53,067 bases of DNA from a virus (IMGVR_UViG_3300044631_001108:1-53067); one strand, 5' to 3'. Numbered from the stretch's first letter, positions 7,017-14,034 are shown. Translations and numbers: made by a program. The notes: a model not told the origin generated them from the sequence alone.

Positions 7017-7814
7017 TTACTGTTTGAGCCACTTCTTCCGCTCCCACGGGCTTATCTCCAATTCGAGGATGCCATTGCCGTAGCCATTCCATTTGCCCGT
7101 GGTTGAGCATTCGGTGTAGAGGTCAATGGCCTTGTCCATTTGAGCCTGACCAATCTCAACGGCCTCGGCTGGCGGGCTAAAGATGCAAACATCGCTCGCT
7201 TCTGTCTTTTCCGCCACAAGCCAATAAAACGGAGGCGGGTAATCAAGGCCAAGCTCAAGAGCAAGCAGAGTCCGATACCAGATCAACTGCAAGAAATAGA
7301 ACCTGCTGGATGCTTCTTTGGCCCATACCTGCGGATTCGCATCTTTTGCAGTTTTGAGGTCAACGATGAACCAGTTGCCAGATTCATCCTGCCCCGCCGC
7401 GTCAATTTTGCCTTTGATTTCAATGCCGCGATACTTTTGCACGATGCCGATTTCACGCTTGGTGCATTTGCCAAGCAAGTATTGAACGTCTGCATTGCCC
7501 TGAATCGACTGGATAAGCCGCTGGCATGTCGCATAGCCATCTCGGCTCATTGTCTCTTTGTCTGCGTTGGCAGCTTTCCACGACTTTCCCTCCTTTGTTC
7601 TACCGTCCATGCCTTCCGGCATGACGGCCACTGGATAGTCTTTGCCTTCAAGGACTTTGGCGTGAACCACGGAACCGATAAGCATGTCTTCACTAGGATC
7701 AATCTTCTTTGCCAGAGAAGCCTTGTAGTGTTTTGGCGATAGCAGGATGTTTTTGATGCTGCTAAAATTTAGAGCGGAATGCGCCCGGTAAATATCGTCT
7801 TCAAGGATAATCAT
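7017..7814 (-). CDS. RecE-type PD-(D/E)XK 5'-3' exonuclease
   Basis: 265 aa matching the catalytic domain of exonuclease VIII (RecE). HSALNFSSIKNILLSPKHY is at the start, then GSVVHAKVLEG (H51), E121 (REIGIV), KGKIDAAG (D138), IVDLKTAKD (D152, K154; the D-x-K core) and FLQLIWYRTLL. It resects dsDNA ends to 3' overhangs for RecT. The stop overlaps nothing downstream, but its start overlaps the recT stop by ATGA, so the two are made together. A strand-annealing (not RecA) recombination pathway is inferred. Confidence 0.9.
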   Translation of the reverse strand: MIILEDDIYRAHSALNFSSIKNILLSPKHYKASLAKKIDPSEDMLIGSVVHAKVLEGKDYPVAVMPEGMDGRTKEGKSWKAANADKETMSRDGYATCQRLIQSIQGNADVQYLLGKCTKREIGIVQKYRGIEIKGKIDAAGQDESGNWFIVDLKTAKDANPQVWAKEASSRFYFLQLIWYRTLLALELGLDYPPPFYWLVAEKTEASDVCIFSPPAEAVEIGQAQMDKAIDLYTECSTTGKWNGYGNGILELEISPWERKKWLKQ

Positions 7815-8545
7815 GCTTCCACCTCCGCTTGGCTAGGAAGGTTGAGAGTTGCTTTTGCCACAGGCGTAACATCGCGTTCGATGAGGATGTCCTGATCTTT
7901 GTCGATGTGCTCTGTGATTTCGCTCGAAAGAGGCAGCAGCTTGCAAAGACGGCGTATAGAAGTCTTGCGGGCCATCTCACCATAATCGGTGGCCCAAGGG
8001 CCGCTATTGCCAGAACGACTGCGTTTGCGGATAGCATCAACCTCATCTTTGGTCATGGTGGCTGTTTGAGTCTCGCCAGAGCGCAGAACGGCCTCGGCAT
8101 ACACGGCTTGAATTTCTCCGCGTGGTTTGCGCCATTCGACTTTGTGAGTAATCTTGCCATTCTCCCATGAGAACTCGTCATTCTCGCAGACAAGCTCGGA
8201 GCGGATGCTCACGACATCGCCCGAACGACGCACAAGCTCGATCATCCCAAAATAACTGAGGATCAAAGTACATTCGCTTCCGTATGGAATGAGGTAGGCG
8301 CGGCGGCCATCAGGCTCAAGACCAGCAGCCGACAAGTCCAAAAGGCACTTGAACAAACTCGTCTGCGTGCAGTCTTGTAGCTTGGGCGTGCGCGAAATTG
8401 CTGTGAGGGCAATGCGCGTAAACCGCTCAGGCGTCATGTGTTTTGGCAATGCCAAAGCGACCTGTTCTTTGAATTTGTCTCCGCTGATTAGCTCTTTGAG
8501 AGACGGTTGTTTCGTTGCCAGTTCTTGTTTTGGTGTTTCGCTCAT
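7811..8545 (-). CDS. recT: RecT single-strand annealing protein
   Basis: 244 aa. Family features: TRIALTAISRTPKLQDCTQ, SLFKCLLDLSAAGLEPDGR, AYLIPYGSECTLILSYFGMI and ELVCENDEFSWENG. The start is the ATG at 8545; an in-frame ATG six codons earlier lies inside the -10 of the promoter, so it cannot be on the transcript. It anneals ssDNA made by the adjacent RecE-like nuclease. Immediately upstream lies a structured-RNA candidate (8604-8740). Confidence 0.93.
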   Translation of the reverse strand: MSETPKQELATKQPSLKELISGDKFKEQVALALPKHMTPERFTRIALTAISRTPKLQDCTQTSLFKCLLDLSAAGLEPDGRRAYLIPYGSECTLILSYFGMIELVRRSGDVVSIRSELVCENDEFSWENGKITHKVEWRKPRGEIQAVYAEAVLRSGETQTATMTKDEVDAIRKRSRSGNSGPWATDYGEMARKTSIRRLCKLLPLSSEITEHIDKDQDILIERDVTPVAKATLNLPSQAEVEA

Positions 8546-8553
8546 AGAAGTCA

Positions 8554-8582
8554 ATCTTATCATTTTGTGCGCTGAAAAGCAA
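8554..8582 (-). promoter_or_regulatory. Promoter TTGCTT-N17-TAAGAT, leaderless type
   Basis: -35 TTGCTT (8577-8582), 17-base spacer, -10 TAAGAT (8554-8559), 8 nt to the ATG of recT at 8545. Drives the recT-recE-ssb-mazG-ruvC run. Confidence 0.65.
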
Positions 8583-8603
8583 CACGAACCTTACAGAAAG
8601 TAG

Positions 8604-8740
8604 TTGCCTGCCGCCGCGAGAGTCCTACTTGGGATCACTCCCTGTCTTCGGTTCTGTGCTCTCTCGCGCTTCGCGGGCATCGTTCACACATGGGTAGTGT
8701 TACATAGAAGGCTATCGGCCAGCACAGGCACGGCAGGCAA
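8604..8740 (-). ncRNA. Structured RNA candidate with pseudoknot
   Basis: About 137 nt closed by perfect 10-base arms, 8604-8613 with 8731-8740. Inside are an 8-bp stem (8615-8622/8661-8668), a hairpin GGGA/TCCC (8631-8634/8639-8642) whose minus-strand loop is GUGA (a GNRA tetraloop), a stem 8686-8689/8697-8700, and a stem 8710-8712/8718-8720. CTGTGCT (8654-8660), in the loop of the 8-bp stem, pairs with AGCACAG (8721-8727) outside it, forming a 7-bp pseudoknot abutting that stem. No frame here looks coding. The GNRA loop favours the minus strand. I cannot match it to a known RNA class. Confidence 0.5.
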
Positions 8741-8831
8741 ATTTATCAAAGATCATCAACCTAGCATTGTCAGTTTAATCGGCTTTGCAGCCAAACCTCG
8801 TCGGGCCATTGCTCAATACTAGGCTGAAAGT

Positions 8832-8981
8832 TTACTGACACGACTCGCAACCACCCTCAACATCGCAGGCTGGCGCTCCGAGTTCTTCGTTCAGATCGTC
8901 GTCCATCAGGCAGCAAGGTTGCGACGAATTGCAGGTCTTGGTGACTTGCTCAGTTTCGGGTTGTTCTGGTGTAGTGCTCAT
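8832..8981 (-). CDS. 49-aa cysteine-rich protein
   Basis: ATG at 8981, stop at 8832, GAGAGG 11 nt upstream. Acidic, with six Cys: TCNSSQPCC, then PACDVEGGCESCQ at the C-terminus. A metal-binding or redox mini-protein is possible. No homolog known to me. It lies just upstream, on the same strand, of the structured RNA. Confidence 0.5.
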   Translation of the reverse strand: MSTTPEQPETEQVTKTCNSSQPCCLMDDDLNEELGAPACDVEGGCESCQ

Positions 8982-8988
8982 GGTGAAA

Positions 8989-9111
8989 TTAACCTCTCGC
9001 CGACATGCCTACGCTGGAGAGGGCAGCGATAACAAGGAAAAAAGAATAAACCTCGGCTTCAATGTCTGTCGGTGACGAAGAAAACTTATGCTGCGGACGA
9101 ATGGACTTCAA
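8989..9111 (-). CDS. 40-aa membrane peptide, TTG start
   Basis: A frame opens at TTG (9111), whose bases overlap the preceding stop (TTGA), with GGAG 7 nt upstream. It encodes a polar N-terminus and one hydrophobic helix (VYSFFLVIAALSSVGMSA). Good ribosome-binding site and coupling are the support; the rare start and small size keep confidence low. Confidence 0.35.
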   Translation of the reverse strand: MKSIRPQHKFSSSPTDIEAEVYSFFLVIAALSSVGMSARG

Positions 9112-9407
9112 GGCAAATCTCCATTACGAATCTTTTCTTTGGCTTTCTCGATGGCCCATTCCTCGGCTTGCTTGACAATCGCAGGCTGCAAAACGTCGTG
9201 GTCAATCACGTCTCCAGTTTCCCGGTCAACTTCGCGGACAACCAAGAAGAAAATCTCAGCATCGCCGATGTATTCCGCATGGCCGTATCCGTGTTCCCGG
9301 TTGTAATCAGAGTCGTCGCAATGCTCAACGTCAACGGTGGCGCTGACCTCGAAGCAATCCTTGAGGCCAAGGTCTTCGGTAAAGACTTCGACAGTGGTGG
9401 TTTTCAT
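9108..9407 (-). CDS. Unknown 99-aa protein
   Basis: Acidic beta-rich N-terminal half (MKTTTVEVFTEDLG, FEVSATVDVEH, AEIFFLVVREVD) and a helical C-terminus (VKQAEEWAIEKAKEKIRNG). No family recognised. Coupled to the preceding gene by ATGA. Confidence 0.65.
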   Translation of the reverse strand: MKTTTVEVFTEDLGLKDCFEVSATVDVEHCDDSDYNREHGYGHAEYIGDAEIFFLVVREVDRETGDVIDHDVLQPAIVKQAEEWAIEKAKEKIRNGDLP

Positions 9408-9592
9408 GATGACGCTTTCTCAGGTAGTGCTAGGCGTTTCTGTTTGCGTTTGCGATACTTGAACGTGACCGGGAATCTTACACGACGCAGCACCGTCGAG
9501 TCAAGGAAGGCCACAGGCTTGTCAAACGACACGCTTTGCTCAAGGCAGTAGCGAGTCGCTGCGTCAACCATGATTGAGGGGCGGAGAGTCAC
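9404..9592 (-). CDS. Unknown 62-aa basic protein
   Basis: ATGA overlaps at both ends (9404-9407 and 9589-9592). Lys/Arg-rich C-terminal half (TFKYRKRKQKRLALPEKA). No family recognised; possibly nucleic-acid binding by charge only. Confidence 0.6.
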   Translation of the reverse strand: MTLRPSIMVDAATRYCLEQSVSFDKPVAFLDSTVLRRVRFPVTFKYRKRKQKRLALPEKASS

Positions 9593-9783
9593 AAATTTCC
9601 TCCCCTCTTACGACGAATGTATTCCACAATCGTCATTGTGTGCTGCCCATTGGGGTGCATGTCACCGTCAAGCCAGCGCGTCATGGTGGATTTGTTAATG
9701 TTTAGATCGCGGACAATTCGCGCTTGCTCGCCGCGTGGAGATTCGGACAAGTGTTTTCGGAGTAGTTCTGCTATTTTGTTCAT
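9589..9783 (-). CDS. Small HTH DNA-binding protein, Cro-like
   Basis: 64 aa. The ATG at 9783 overlaps the previous stop (ATGA), so it is preferred over the longer frame from 9810. A helix-turn-helix is visible: GEQARIVRDLNINKSTMTRWLDG, with INKST/TRWL as the recognition helix. Such short HTH proteins act as Cro-like switches. Its operators are not identified. Confidence 0.7.
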   Translation of the reverse strand: MNKIAELLRKHLSESPRGEQARIVRDLNINKSTMTRWLDGDMHPNGQHTMTIVEYIRRKRGGNL

Positions 9784-9986
9784 ACTGTTTGTGGAAAAGT
9801 TTTCCGCCACTCACTATGCCATTTTTCCGCTAGTGACGCGGCCTCGATCACTTGATTTGCGGCTCGTTTGAATTGTTCTGGACGCTTGTGCATTTGGTAT
9901 TCGCCAATGGTTTGCATGACGCTGATGGCGTGTTCGTGCCACCAAGCTAGGTTTAGGAGGGCTTTTGTTGCGGCTAGAGGTTTCAT
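9780..9986 (-). CDS. Unknown 68-aa helical protein
   Basis: Predicted all-helical (ATKALLNLAWWHEHAISVMQ, FKRAANQVIEAASLAEKW). It starts 5 bases after the 50-aa gene's stop. Function unknown. Confidence 0.6.
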   Translation of the reverse strand: MKPLAATKALLNLAWWHEHAISVMQTIGEYQMHKRPEQFKRAANQVIEAASLAEKWHSEWRKTFPQTV

Positions 9987-9991
9987 GATGC

Positions 9992-10144
9992 TTAAACTTC
10001 ACTGACATCAACCAGCGTGGAACCCGGACGATCCCAAGAACGCCAAATTGCGCTGGCTGAAACGGCTGGAATCGTGAACCAGTATTCGCCGCTCTGAATC
10101 CGGTAAGTGACGCGGAAACGTGCGGGCTTTGTTTTGTTGAACAT
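9992..10144 (-). CDS. Unknown 50-aa protein
   Basis: ATG at 10144, stop at 9992. Basic N-terminus (MFNKTKPARFRVTYRI) and aromatic middle (GEYWFTIPAVSASAIW). The promoter at 10151-10179 has its -10 only 6 nt before the ATG, so transcription should begin at or next to the A of the ATG. Likely first gene of the operon down to 8832. Confidence 0.65.
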   Translation of the reverse strand: MFNKTKPARFRVTYRIQSGEYWFTIPAVSASAIWRSWDRPGSTLVDVSEV

Positions 10145-10150
10145 GAATCA

Positions 10151-10179
10151 ACCTTACGCTAATTCGCGGATGAATGCAA
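10151..10179 (-). promoter_or_regulatory. Promoter TTGCAT-N17-TAAGGT, leaderless type
   Basis: -35 TTGCAT (10174-10179), 17-base spacer ending GCG, -10 TAAGGT (10151-10156), 6 nt to the ATG at 10144. Confidence 0.65.
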
Positions 10180-10386
10180 GGATGTTTGCGGCTCTTTTTC
10201 GCGGCTCTGGTTGAATTGTGCTTGCCCCGCTAGGAAAATGTGCTACTCTCTGCGGTATCTGACTCCACAAAAACAGCAGCCGCTTTCCTTGACCGGGGCG
10301 GTTGTTTGTTTTTGGGGTCTTCTTCAATCTCTGCCGTGAACTCGTCGCCGGATTCTCAGAATTGAGAATGACATGAGGGCACAAAA

Positions 10387-10418
10387 AAAGCCGGACACCC
10401 GCGAAGATGTCCGGCTTT
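10387..10418 (-). terminator. Rho-independent terminator
   Basis: Perfect 11-base arms AAAGCCGGACA (10387-10397) and TGTCCGGCTTT (10408-10418). On the minus strand a run of seven T follows. It lies directly after the stop of the 50-aa gene at 10422. The 230 bases between here and 10157 hold no convincing gene, only an imperfect hairpin around 10272-10315. Confidence 0.85.
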
Positions 10419-10421
10419 CGT

Positions 10422-10574
10422 TTACTGGCTCGCTTGCAAGTACCACGGTTTTAGCCGTGCCAGCTTGGCGTCCTCTTTTTCCTTCCGTTCCCTTTCCTTT
10501 TCCGCTTCGTGCTCTTGCTGGCGTTGTGCCAGCAGGGAGAAGAAGTCGGCGAGTTTTTGTTCGTTGGTTTGCAT
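10422..10574 (-). CDS. 50-aa charged helical protein
   Basis: ATG at 10574, stop at 10422, terminator four bases later. A single long charged helix or coiled coil (LAQRQQEHEAEKERERKEKE) ending LKPWYLQASQ. No ribosome-binding site; the leader is A-rich, as in the other small genes of this region. Confidence 0.5.
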   Translation of the reverse strand: MQTNEQKLADFFSLLAQRQQEHEAEKERERKEKEDAKLARLKPWYLQASQ

Positions 10575-10686
10575 TTTGCTCCATTCGTTTATTTATTGTT
10601 GTTTTTATTGGTTTGCTTGGTAAAATGGCAATGCCGCCACTTCCTGTCAGAAGCAGCGGCATCTAACCTCAACACACATATACGTC

Positions 10687-11220
10687 ATGAATGCTGAAGC
10701 TGAAGAAACCGTACAAGCGGAACCAAAATTGGTCAAATACACACCAGAACAAATCGAAAGGTTCTGGTCAAAAGTTGACAAAACAAGCCACCCCGGAGGG
10801 TGCTGGGTTTGGACGGCCTGCAAAGATAAGAATGGATATGGGCAAGTGGGCTTTAACGGCAAGGTTATTCGGGCGCATCGCGCTTCTTTTGAAATTACTT
10901 ATGGCAAGTTGGGCGTCTTGGGTGGTCATCACGGCATGTGCGTTCTCCATTCCTGCGACAACCCGCCTTGTGTGAATCCAGATCATTTGTGGACCGGAAC
11001 AAATCATGAGAATATTTTAGACAAGGTTAAAAAAGGTCGCGCAAAGGTTGGTATCGGAGAACGACAACATCTATCCAAATTGACGACGGCTCTTGTTCTT
11101 GAGATAAGAAACTCCTACGTTCCAAGAAAAGTTAGCCACAGGAAGTTGGCGGCTATTTATAATATAGATAAGCAAACCGTGGCACGTGTTTTAAATCGTA
11201 AAACATGGAGGCATGTATAA
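10687..11220 (+). CDS. HNH homing-type endonuclease
   Basis: 177 aa. N-terminal FWSKVDKTSHPGGCWVWTAC and the HNH core CVLHSCDNPPCVNPDHLWTG followed by TNHENILDKVKKGR are typical of free-standing phage HNH_3 nucleases. The C-terminus (KVSHRKLAAIYNIDKQTVARVLN) is a helix-turn-helix for site binding. It is the only plus-strand gene among minus-strand neighbours and sits between two strong terminators, consistent with a mobile insertion. Confidence 0.9.
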   Translation: MNAEAEETVQAEPKLVKYTPEQIERFWSKVDKTSHPGGCWVWTACKDKNGYGQVGFNGKVIRAHRASFEITYGKLGVLGGHHGMCVLHSCDNPPCVNPDHLWTGTNHENILDKVKKGRAKVGIGERQHLSKLTTALVLEIRNSYVPRKVSHRKLAAIYNIDKQTVARVLNRKTWRHV

Positions 11221-11228
11221 ATAAAAAA

Positions 11229-11261
11229 GCCGCCAGTCTGGCAATTAAGCAGACTGGCGGC
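11229..11261 (-). terminator. Bidirectional terminator between HNH and small genes
   Basis: Perfect 12-base arms GCCGCCAGTCTG (11229-11240) and CAGACTGGCGGC (11250-11261). On the minus strand TTTTTT follows, ending the small-gene run; on the plus strand it ends the HNH gene with a weaker T tract. Confidence 0.8.
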
Positions 11262-11266
11262 GTGGT

Positions 11267-11371
11267 TTAGTGACAGCATCCGAGTACCAATGCGGCAAAG
11301 AAAATCGCAAAGGCCAGTGTGACGGCGAATTGGATCAGGAAATGCGGCTCCTGTGGTTCTAGGGGGTTCAT
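11267..11371 (-). CDS. 34-aa membrane peptide
   Basis: ATG at 11371 overlaps the previous stop (ATGA). MNPLEPQEPHF is followed by one hydrophobic helix (FAVTLAFAIFFAALVLGCC). The terminator follows at once. Function unknown. Confidence 0.5.
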   Translation of the reverse strand: MNPLEPQEPHFLIQFAVTLAFAIFFAALVLGCCH

Positions 11372-11562
11372 TCGTGGCTCCTCCATCCGTGGTTGCGATT
11401 GCCGCACACATTCACGTCGCCGAACACGCGAGAACGCGTGCGCTGGCACTCGGTACATTGCTGTGTGTGACGTATGGCAGCGCCGCCGATGCCCATGATG
11501 CCAGGGTTTTCCCTGCATCCTCCGATATTTTGCCATTTATGGCGTTTGCATTTTTCGTTCAT
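11368..11562 (-). CDS. Small zinc-finger-like protein, 64 aa
   Basis: CKRHKW at the start, then QCTECQRTRSR, and a second Cys (VCGNRNHGW); a two-Cys-pair zinc ribbon is likely. AAAGGA 7 nt before the ATG is a real ribosome-binding site, unlike its neighbours. Function unknown. Confidence 0.6.
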   Translation of the reverse strand: MNEKCKRHKWQNIGGCRENPGIMGIGGAAIRHTQQCTECQRTRSRVFGDVNVCGNRNHGWRSHE

Positions 11563-11612
11563 GTCGTTTCCTTTCGTTTGTTGTTTCTCGGAGCACTTAA
11601 CGCTCCCCGATA

Positions 11613-11639
11613 CCCTCGCCAGCTTTGAACCGGCGAGGG
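11613..11639 (-). other. GC-rich intergenic hairpin
   Basis: Arms CCCTCGCC (11613-11620) and GGCGAGGG (11632-11639), with a smaller GGAGC/GCTCC stem at 11590-11606. No U-run on either side, so a weak terminator or an mRNA-protecting structure. Confidence 0.55.
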
Positions 11640-11651
11640 CAAACGGGAGAG

Positions 11652-11981
11652 TTATTCGGCTTGTTTCCAGCCTTCTGCTTCACGTTCCCCGCGCAACTCC
11701 CGCGCTTGCTCCGCACGCTCTGACAAGCGGCGGACGTGTGCGCGATGGCTGTCCATTTCTTGCCGACTGGCAAAGCGAGACGGCAGAATCTCCAAATGGA
11801 GCCGGGACGCGAGCCGATAAAGCTCCTCAAGGCTCATTTGGGCGATGGGTACGCGTAGCTCGCCAGCTTCGTCTTTGCGGACTTCGCAGGCCATCACCTT
11901 CCCGCTTGGAAGGCGGTCAAGGCTCAAGCCTACGATGTTGTTTACTGCGCAAAATTCATGCGCTGAGTGGTTCATGTTCAT
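11652..11981 (-). CDS. Unknown 109-aa protein, coiled C-terminus
   Basis: Start at ATG 11981 or 11975 (two in-frame ATG codons after an A-rich leader). The first half is globular (EFCAVNNIVGLSLDRLP); the second is a charged helix (RRLSERAEQARELRGEREAE). No family recognised. Confidence 0.55.
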   Translation of the reverse strand: MNMNHSAHEFCAVNNIVGLSLDRLPSGKVMACEVRKDEAGELRVPIAQMSLEELYRLASRLHLEILPSRFASRQEMDSHRAHVRRLSERAEQARELRGEREAEGWKQAE

Positions 11982-12060
11982 TTGTTTTGTTTTGGTTATG
12001 TTTTGCCCGGTTTTGCCGTGCAAGATGGGCAGCCTTGCAAGGAGGGTTTTGCGCCCTTTG

Positions 12061-12085
12061 CTCCGCACCCGTAAAGGATGCGGAG
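12061..12085 (-). other. GC-rich intergenic hairpin
   Basis: Arms CTCCGCA (12061-12067) and TGCGGAG (12079-12085) between two small genes; no U-run. Confidence 0.5.
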
Positions 12086-12100
12086 ACAAGGAGGCAATGC

Positions 12101-12472
12101 CTAATTGAGCCGGTAAGCGTAGAGATCGCCGTCTAGCTCGATTTCGTCGCCGTCGTAACGGCTGAGTGCGTGCCCTCGCCCGTCCATCTTTGCGTCACGC
12201 TTCCACATTTCCTCGTCGAATTTGAGGTAGCTTGAGAGGTTGCCAAGCTCGATCTTGTCAATCTCCGGCGTGATGCACTCTTCGATGTAATTATCTAGCT
12301 CTTGATCCCATGCGGAATCAGCTTCGTCATCTGTTCCGACGCTATACTCTTGCGAGCCTAGCGAGAAAATCGGCATGCCGTAGTGGTCGTACCTTTCTTC
12401 GCTGAGTTCTTCCGGCGAACAGTCGAGATATGCCGCTAGTGCTTTGATTTTTTCTTCGTTGTCTGGGTTCAT
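12101..12472 (-). CDS. Unknown 123-aa acidic phage protein
   Basis: Strongly acidic. Starts NEEKIKALAAYLDCSPEEL, and ends with GHALSRYDGDEIEL plus LYAYRLN, a C-terminal pattern I associate with conserved phage proteins of unknown function. A DNA-mimic role would fit the charge but is only a guess. A-rich leader, no ribosome-binding site. Confidence 0.65.
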   Translation of the reverse strand: MNPDNEEKIKALAAYLDCSPEELSEERYDHYGMPIFSLGSQEYSVGTDDEADSAWDQELDNYIEECITPEIDKIELGNLSSYLKFDEEMWKRDAKMDGRGHALSRYDGDEIELDGDLYAYRLN

Positions 12473-12500
12473 GTTCTTTTCTTTCTGTGTGTGGTTTTGT

Positions 12501-12638
12501 TTACATTACTGCCGCCGCGAGTGCGGCCAGGATTAACGCGCCGTAAATCAGGAGCCAGCGTAGCAACGAGGCTTGATCTGCGGACGCTTGGCGCTTTCGT
12601 GCGGCTTCTCTGTAATGTTGTTGTAGGTGGTAGGGCAT
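12501..12638 (-). CDS. 45-aa membrane peptide
   Basis: ATG at 12638, stop at 12501. Basic N-terminal helix (HYREAARKRQAS) then a membrane helix (RWLLIYGALILAALAAAV). Unknown function. Confidence 0.5.
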   Translation of the reverse strand: MPYHLQQHYREAARKRQASADQASLLRWLLIYGALILAALAAAVM

Positions 12639-12734
12639 TGCTTTATTTTGTTGTTCCGGCAGTTTTCCGCATGCGGGCGGGGCTTTGTAAGGCCGAAAAT
12701 GTGCGGGATTTAAGGGTTGCCCGCGCCCTTGTGT

Positions 12735-13028
12735 CTAGCGCCTGATTTTTGCGCAGCGCGCCGCGTGCATTGCTGCCGTTGCCCGCTTTACGGTTTCCAG
12801 GTTATAGCCGATTGCTTCGAGTTCCGCCTTAAGGCGGGCGTACTCTGCTGGCTTTGCTGGCACTGTAACGTGTGCAAGGTCAATGCTCGCTGCTCCATGC
12901 TGGCCGATATGCTGATACGACAAGCAATGGCCAGCGTGGACATCCGCTGGCAGTTCGGGGAATAGCGCAATAATTGAGCTGTCACCTGTAAACTTGCGGA
13001 AAATAACTTTCGTTTGTTCCTTTTTCAT
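12735..13028 (-). CDS. Conserved unknown 97-aa protein
   Basis: Matches a conserved family of unknown function by eye: TKVIFRKFTGDSSIIALFPE, then HCLSYQHIGQHGAASI and LKAELEAIGYNLETVKR. Similar proteins occur in phages and gut bacteria. Role unknown. Confidence 0.75.
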   Translation of the reverse strand: MKKEQTKVIFRKFTGDSSIIALFPELPADVHAGHCLSYQHIGQHGAASIDLAHVTVPAKPAEYARLKAELEAIGYNLETVKRATAAMHAARCAKIRR

Positions 13029-13074
13029 CAGTGTCTGTTTTCGTTGTTTCCTTCCCGCCGTTTGGCGTTCAAGT

Positions 13075-13098
13075 CTGCGCCCCGGTTAAGAGGCGCAG
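13075..13098 (-). other. GC-rich intergenic hairpin
   Basis: Arms CTGCGCC (13075-13081) and GGCGCAG (13092-13098) upstream of the 97-aa gene; same CTGCGC core as the hairpin at 13685. Confidence 0.5.
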
Positions 13099-13108
13099 GG
13101 TTTGAGCG

Positions 13109-13357
13109 TCATTTATTCTCCACCAGAATCGTTACGGCATAGTTGTCGAGACATGCCGCTAAGATTGTTTCGCCTGCTTTCTTGGCGCGGCGCTTGAGCG
13201 TCGCCAAGGCTTTAGGGTGATCTAGCTGGCAATGCTCAAGCGAGCGTTCAACACCTCGAGTCCAAGGTAAGCCGAGAATTTTTCGGATTGGCTGGAATTG
13301 GAGTGAGGCATCTTTTGCGCCGTCGCGCTTGTCGTAGATTGGATATTCTGTTTTCAT
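13109..13357 (-). CDS. Unknown 82-aa protein
   Basis: Basic, helical centre (LATLKRRAKKAGETILAACL) and beta C-terminus. Preceded by a small CCCGG/CCGGG hairpin (13377-13392) and an A-rich leader. No family recognised. Confidence 0.55.
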   Translation of the reverse strand: MKTEYPIYDKRDGAKDASLQFQPIRKILGLPWTRGVERSLEHCQLDHPKALATLKRRAKKAGETILAACLDNYAVTILVENK

Positions 13358-13448
13358 TTTTGTGCTTTGGTTTCTACCCGGCTAATTCCGGGCAGAATGC
13401 AGAGCACGAAGCGCAGGGCCGCTGGTTATGCGGCATGTGGCGCTGTGA

Positions 13449-13670
13449 TTAGGCTAGAGCTTGTGTCATTATGTTGAGAACGCGCTGGCCTTCTTGTCTG
13501 GCTTGCCGAATAAGCGCATCCGCGCTATCCGAACAACCCAAGCACGAAAGAAAGCGCATGGGCGCTTGCCCGTGCAACTCAAACGTGCCGTGCGATTTAT
13601 AAGGGCCAGTCAGTGCCCCGACAAAATCAACGCCGATTCGCAACTCGTTTCCTTCTTTTGTTATGGTCAT
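13449..13670 (-). CDS. Unknown 73-aa protein
   Basis: Beta-rich start (MTITKEGNELRIGVDFVGAL) and helical end with a CLGC pair. Preceded by the hairpin 13685-13710 and an A-rich leader. No family recognised. Confidence 0.55.
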   Translation of the reverse strand: MTITKEGNELRIGVDFVGALTGPYKSHGTFELHGQAPMRFLSCLGCSDSADALIRQARQEGQRVLNIMTQALA

Positions 13671-13684
13671 TTTTTGTGTAGATA

Positions 13685-13710
13685 GAGCGCAGGTTTATTG
13701 AACTGCGCTC
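13685..13710 (-). other. GC-rich intergenic hairpin
   Basis: Arms GAGCGCAG (13685-13692) and CTGCGCTC (13703-13710), 15 nt upstream of the start at 13670. Confidence 0.55.
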
Positions 13711-13724
13711 ATGGCTAGACAAGG

Positions 13725-13753
13725 AAGCGCGGAGGGGTAGAACCTCCGCGCTT
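13725..13753 (-). terminator. Terminator-like hairpin
   Basis: Perfect 11-base arms AAGCGCGGAGG (13725-13735) and CCTCCGCGCTT (13743-13753), four bases after the stop at 13758. No full U-run, so partial read-through is likely. Confidence 0.6.
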
Positions 13754-13757
13754 GTTA

Positions 13758-13967
13758 TTAACAATTGTGAGCACGGCAAAACTCGGATTCTGCCGCCTCA
13801 TGAATAAGCCACTCGGCGAAGGTGTCAGCGCCATTGAAACAAAAGCGGGTTTGCCTCTTGTGCCGATATTCGGCTAGCAAATCGCGCCAAGGATTGCAAT
13901 AATCGCCCTCGTACCAGTATGGGTTAAAGTAACGATAGGCGGCCAATAAACGTTGATTTTTGCTCAT
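13758..13967 (-). CDS. Unknown 69-aa protein
   Basis: ATG at 13967. Aromatic-rich: LLAAYRYFNPYWYEGDYCNP, then FCFNGADTFAEWLIHEAAE. First gene of the minus-strand run of small genes. No family recognised. Confidence 0.6.
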   Translation of the reverse strand: MSKNQRLLAAYRYFNPYWYEGDYCNPWRDLLAEYRHKRQTRFCFNGADTFAEWLIHEAAESEFCRAHNC

Positions 13968-13978
13968 AGTTTTTGTGT

Positions 13979-14034
13979 GTGCTCCTCTGCGTTGTTTCGG
14001 GGCTTGGAACCGTTTACCCGTGCCATAGGAGCAC
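13979..14034 (-). promoter_or_regulatory. Leader with alternative hairpins
   Basis: Arms GTGCTCCT (13979-13986) and AGGAGCAC (14027-14034) form an 8-bp stem ending 11 nt before the 69-aa gene. The same 3' arm can instead pair locally (CGTGC 14019-14023 with GCACG 14031-14035). The two folds exclude each other. Rest of the 13968-14310 gap: a promoter (next entry) and GC-rich inverted repeats (CTGGG/CCCAG at about 14134-14150), no gene. Confidence 0.4.

Noticed and set aside
8604-8740. glnA/Downstream-peptide RNA identity (TCGTTCA and AAGTAGGA resemble its core)
   Set aside because: The two matches lie on opposite strands, so they cannot belong to one RNA.
8604-8822. 72-aa plus-strand open frame
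   Set aside because: Starts with TTG inside the closing stem of the structured RNA and shows no protein-like pattern.
10154-10662. Longer minus frames across 10154-10384 and 10324-10662
   Set aside because: They cross the terminator at 10387-10418; the 50-aa frame ending at 10422 fits better.
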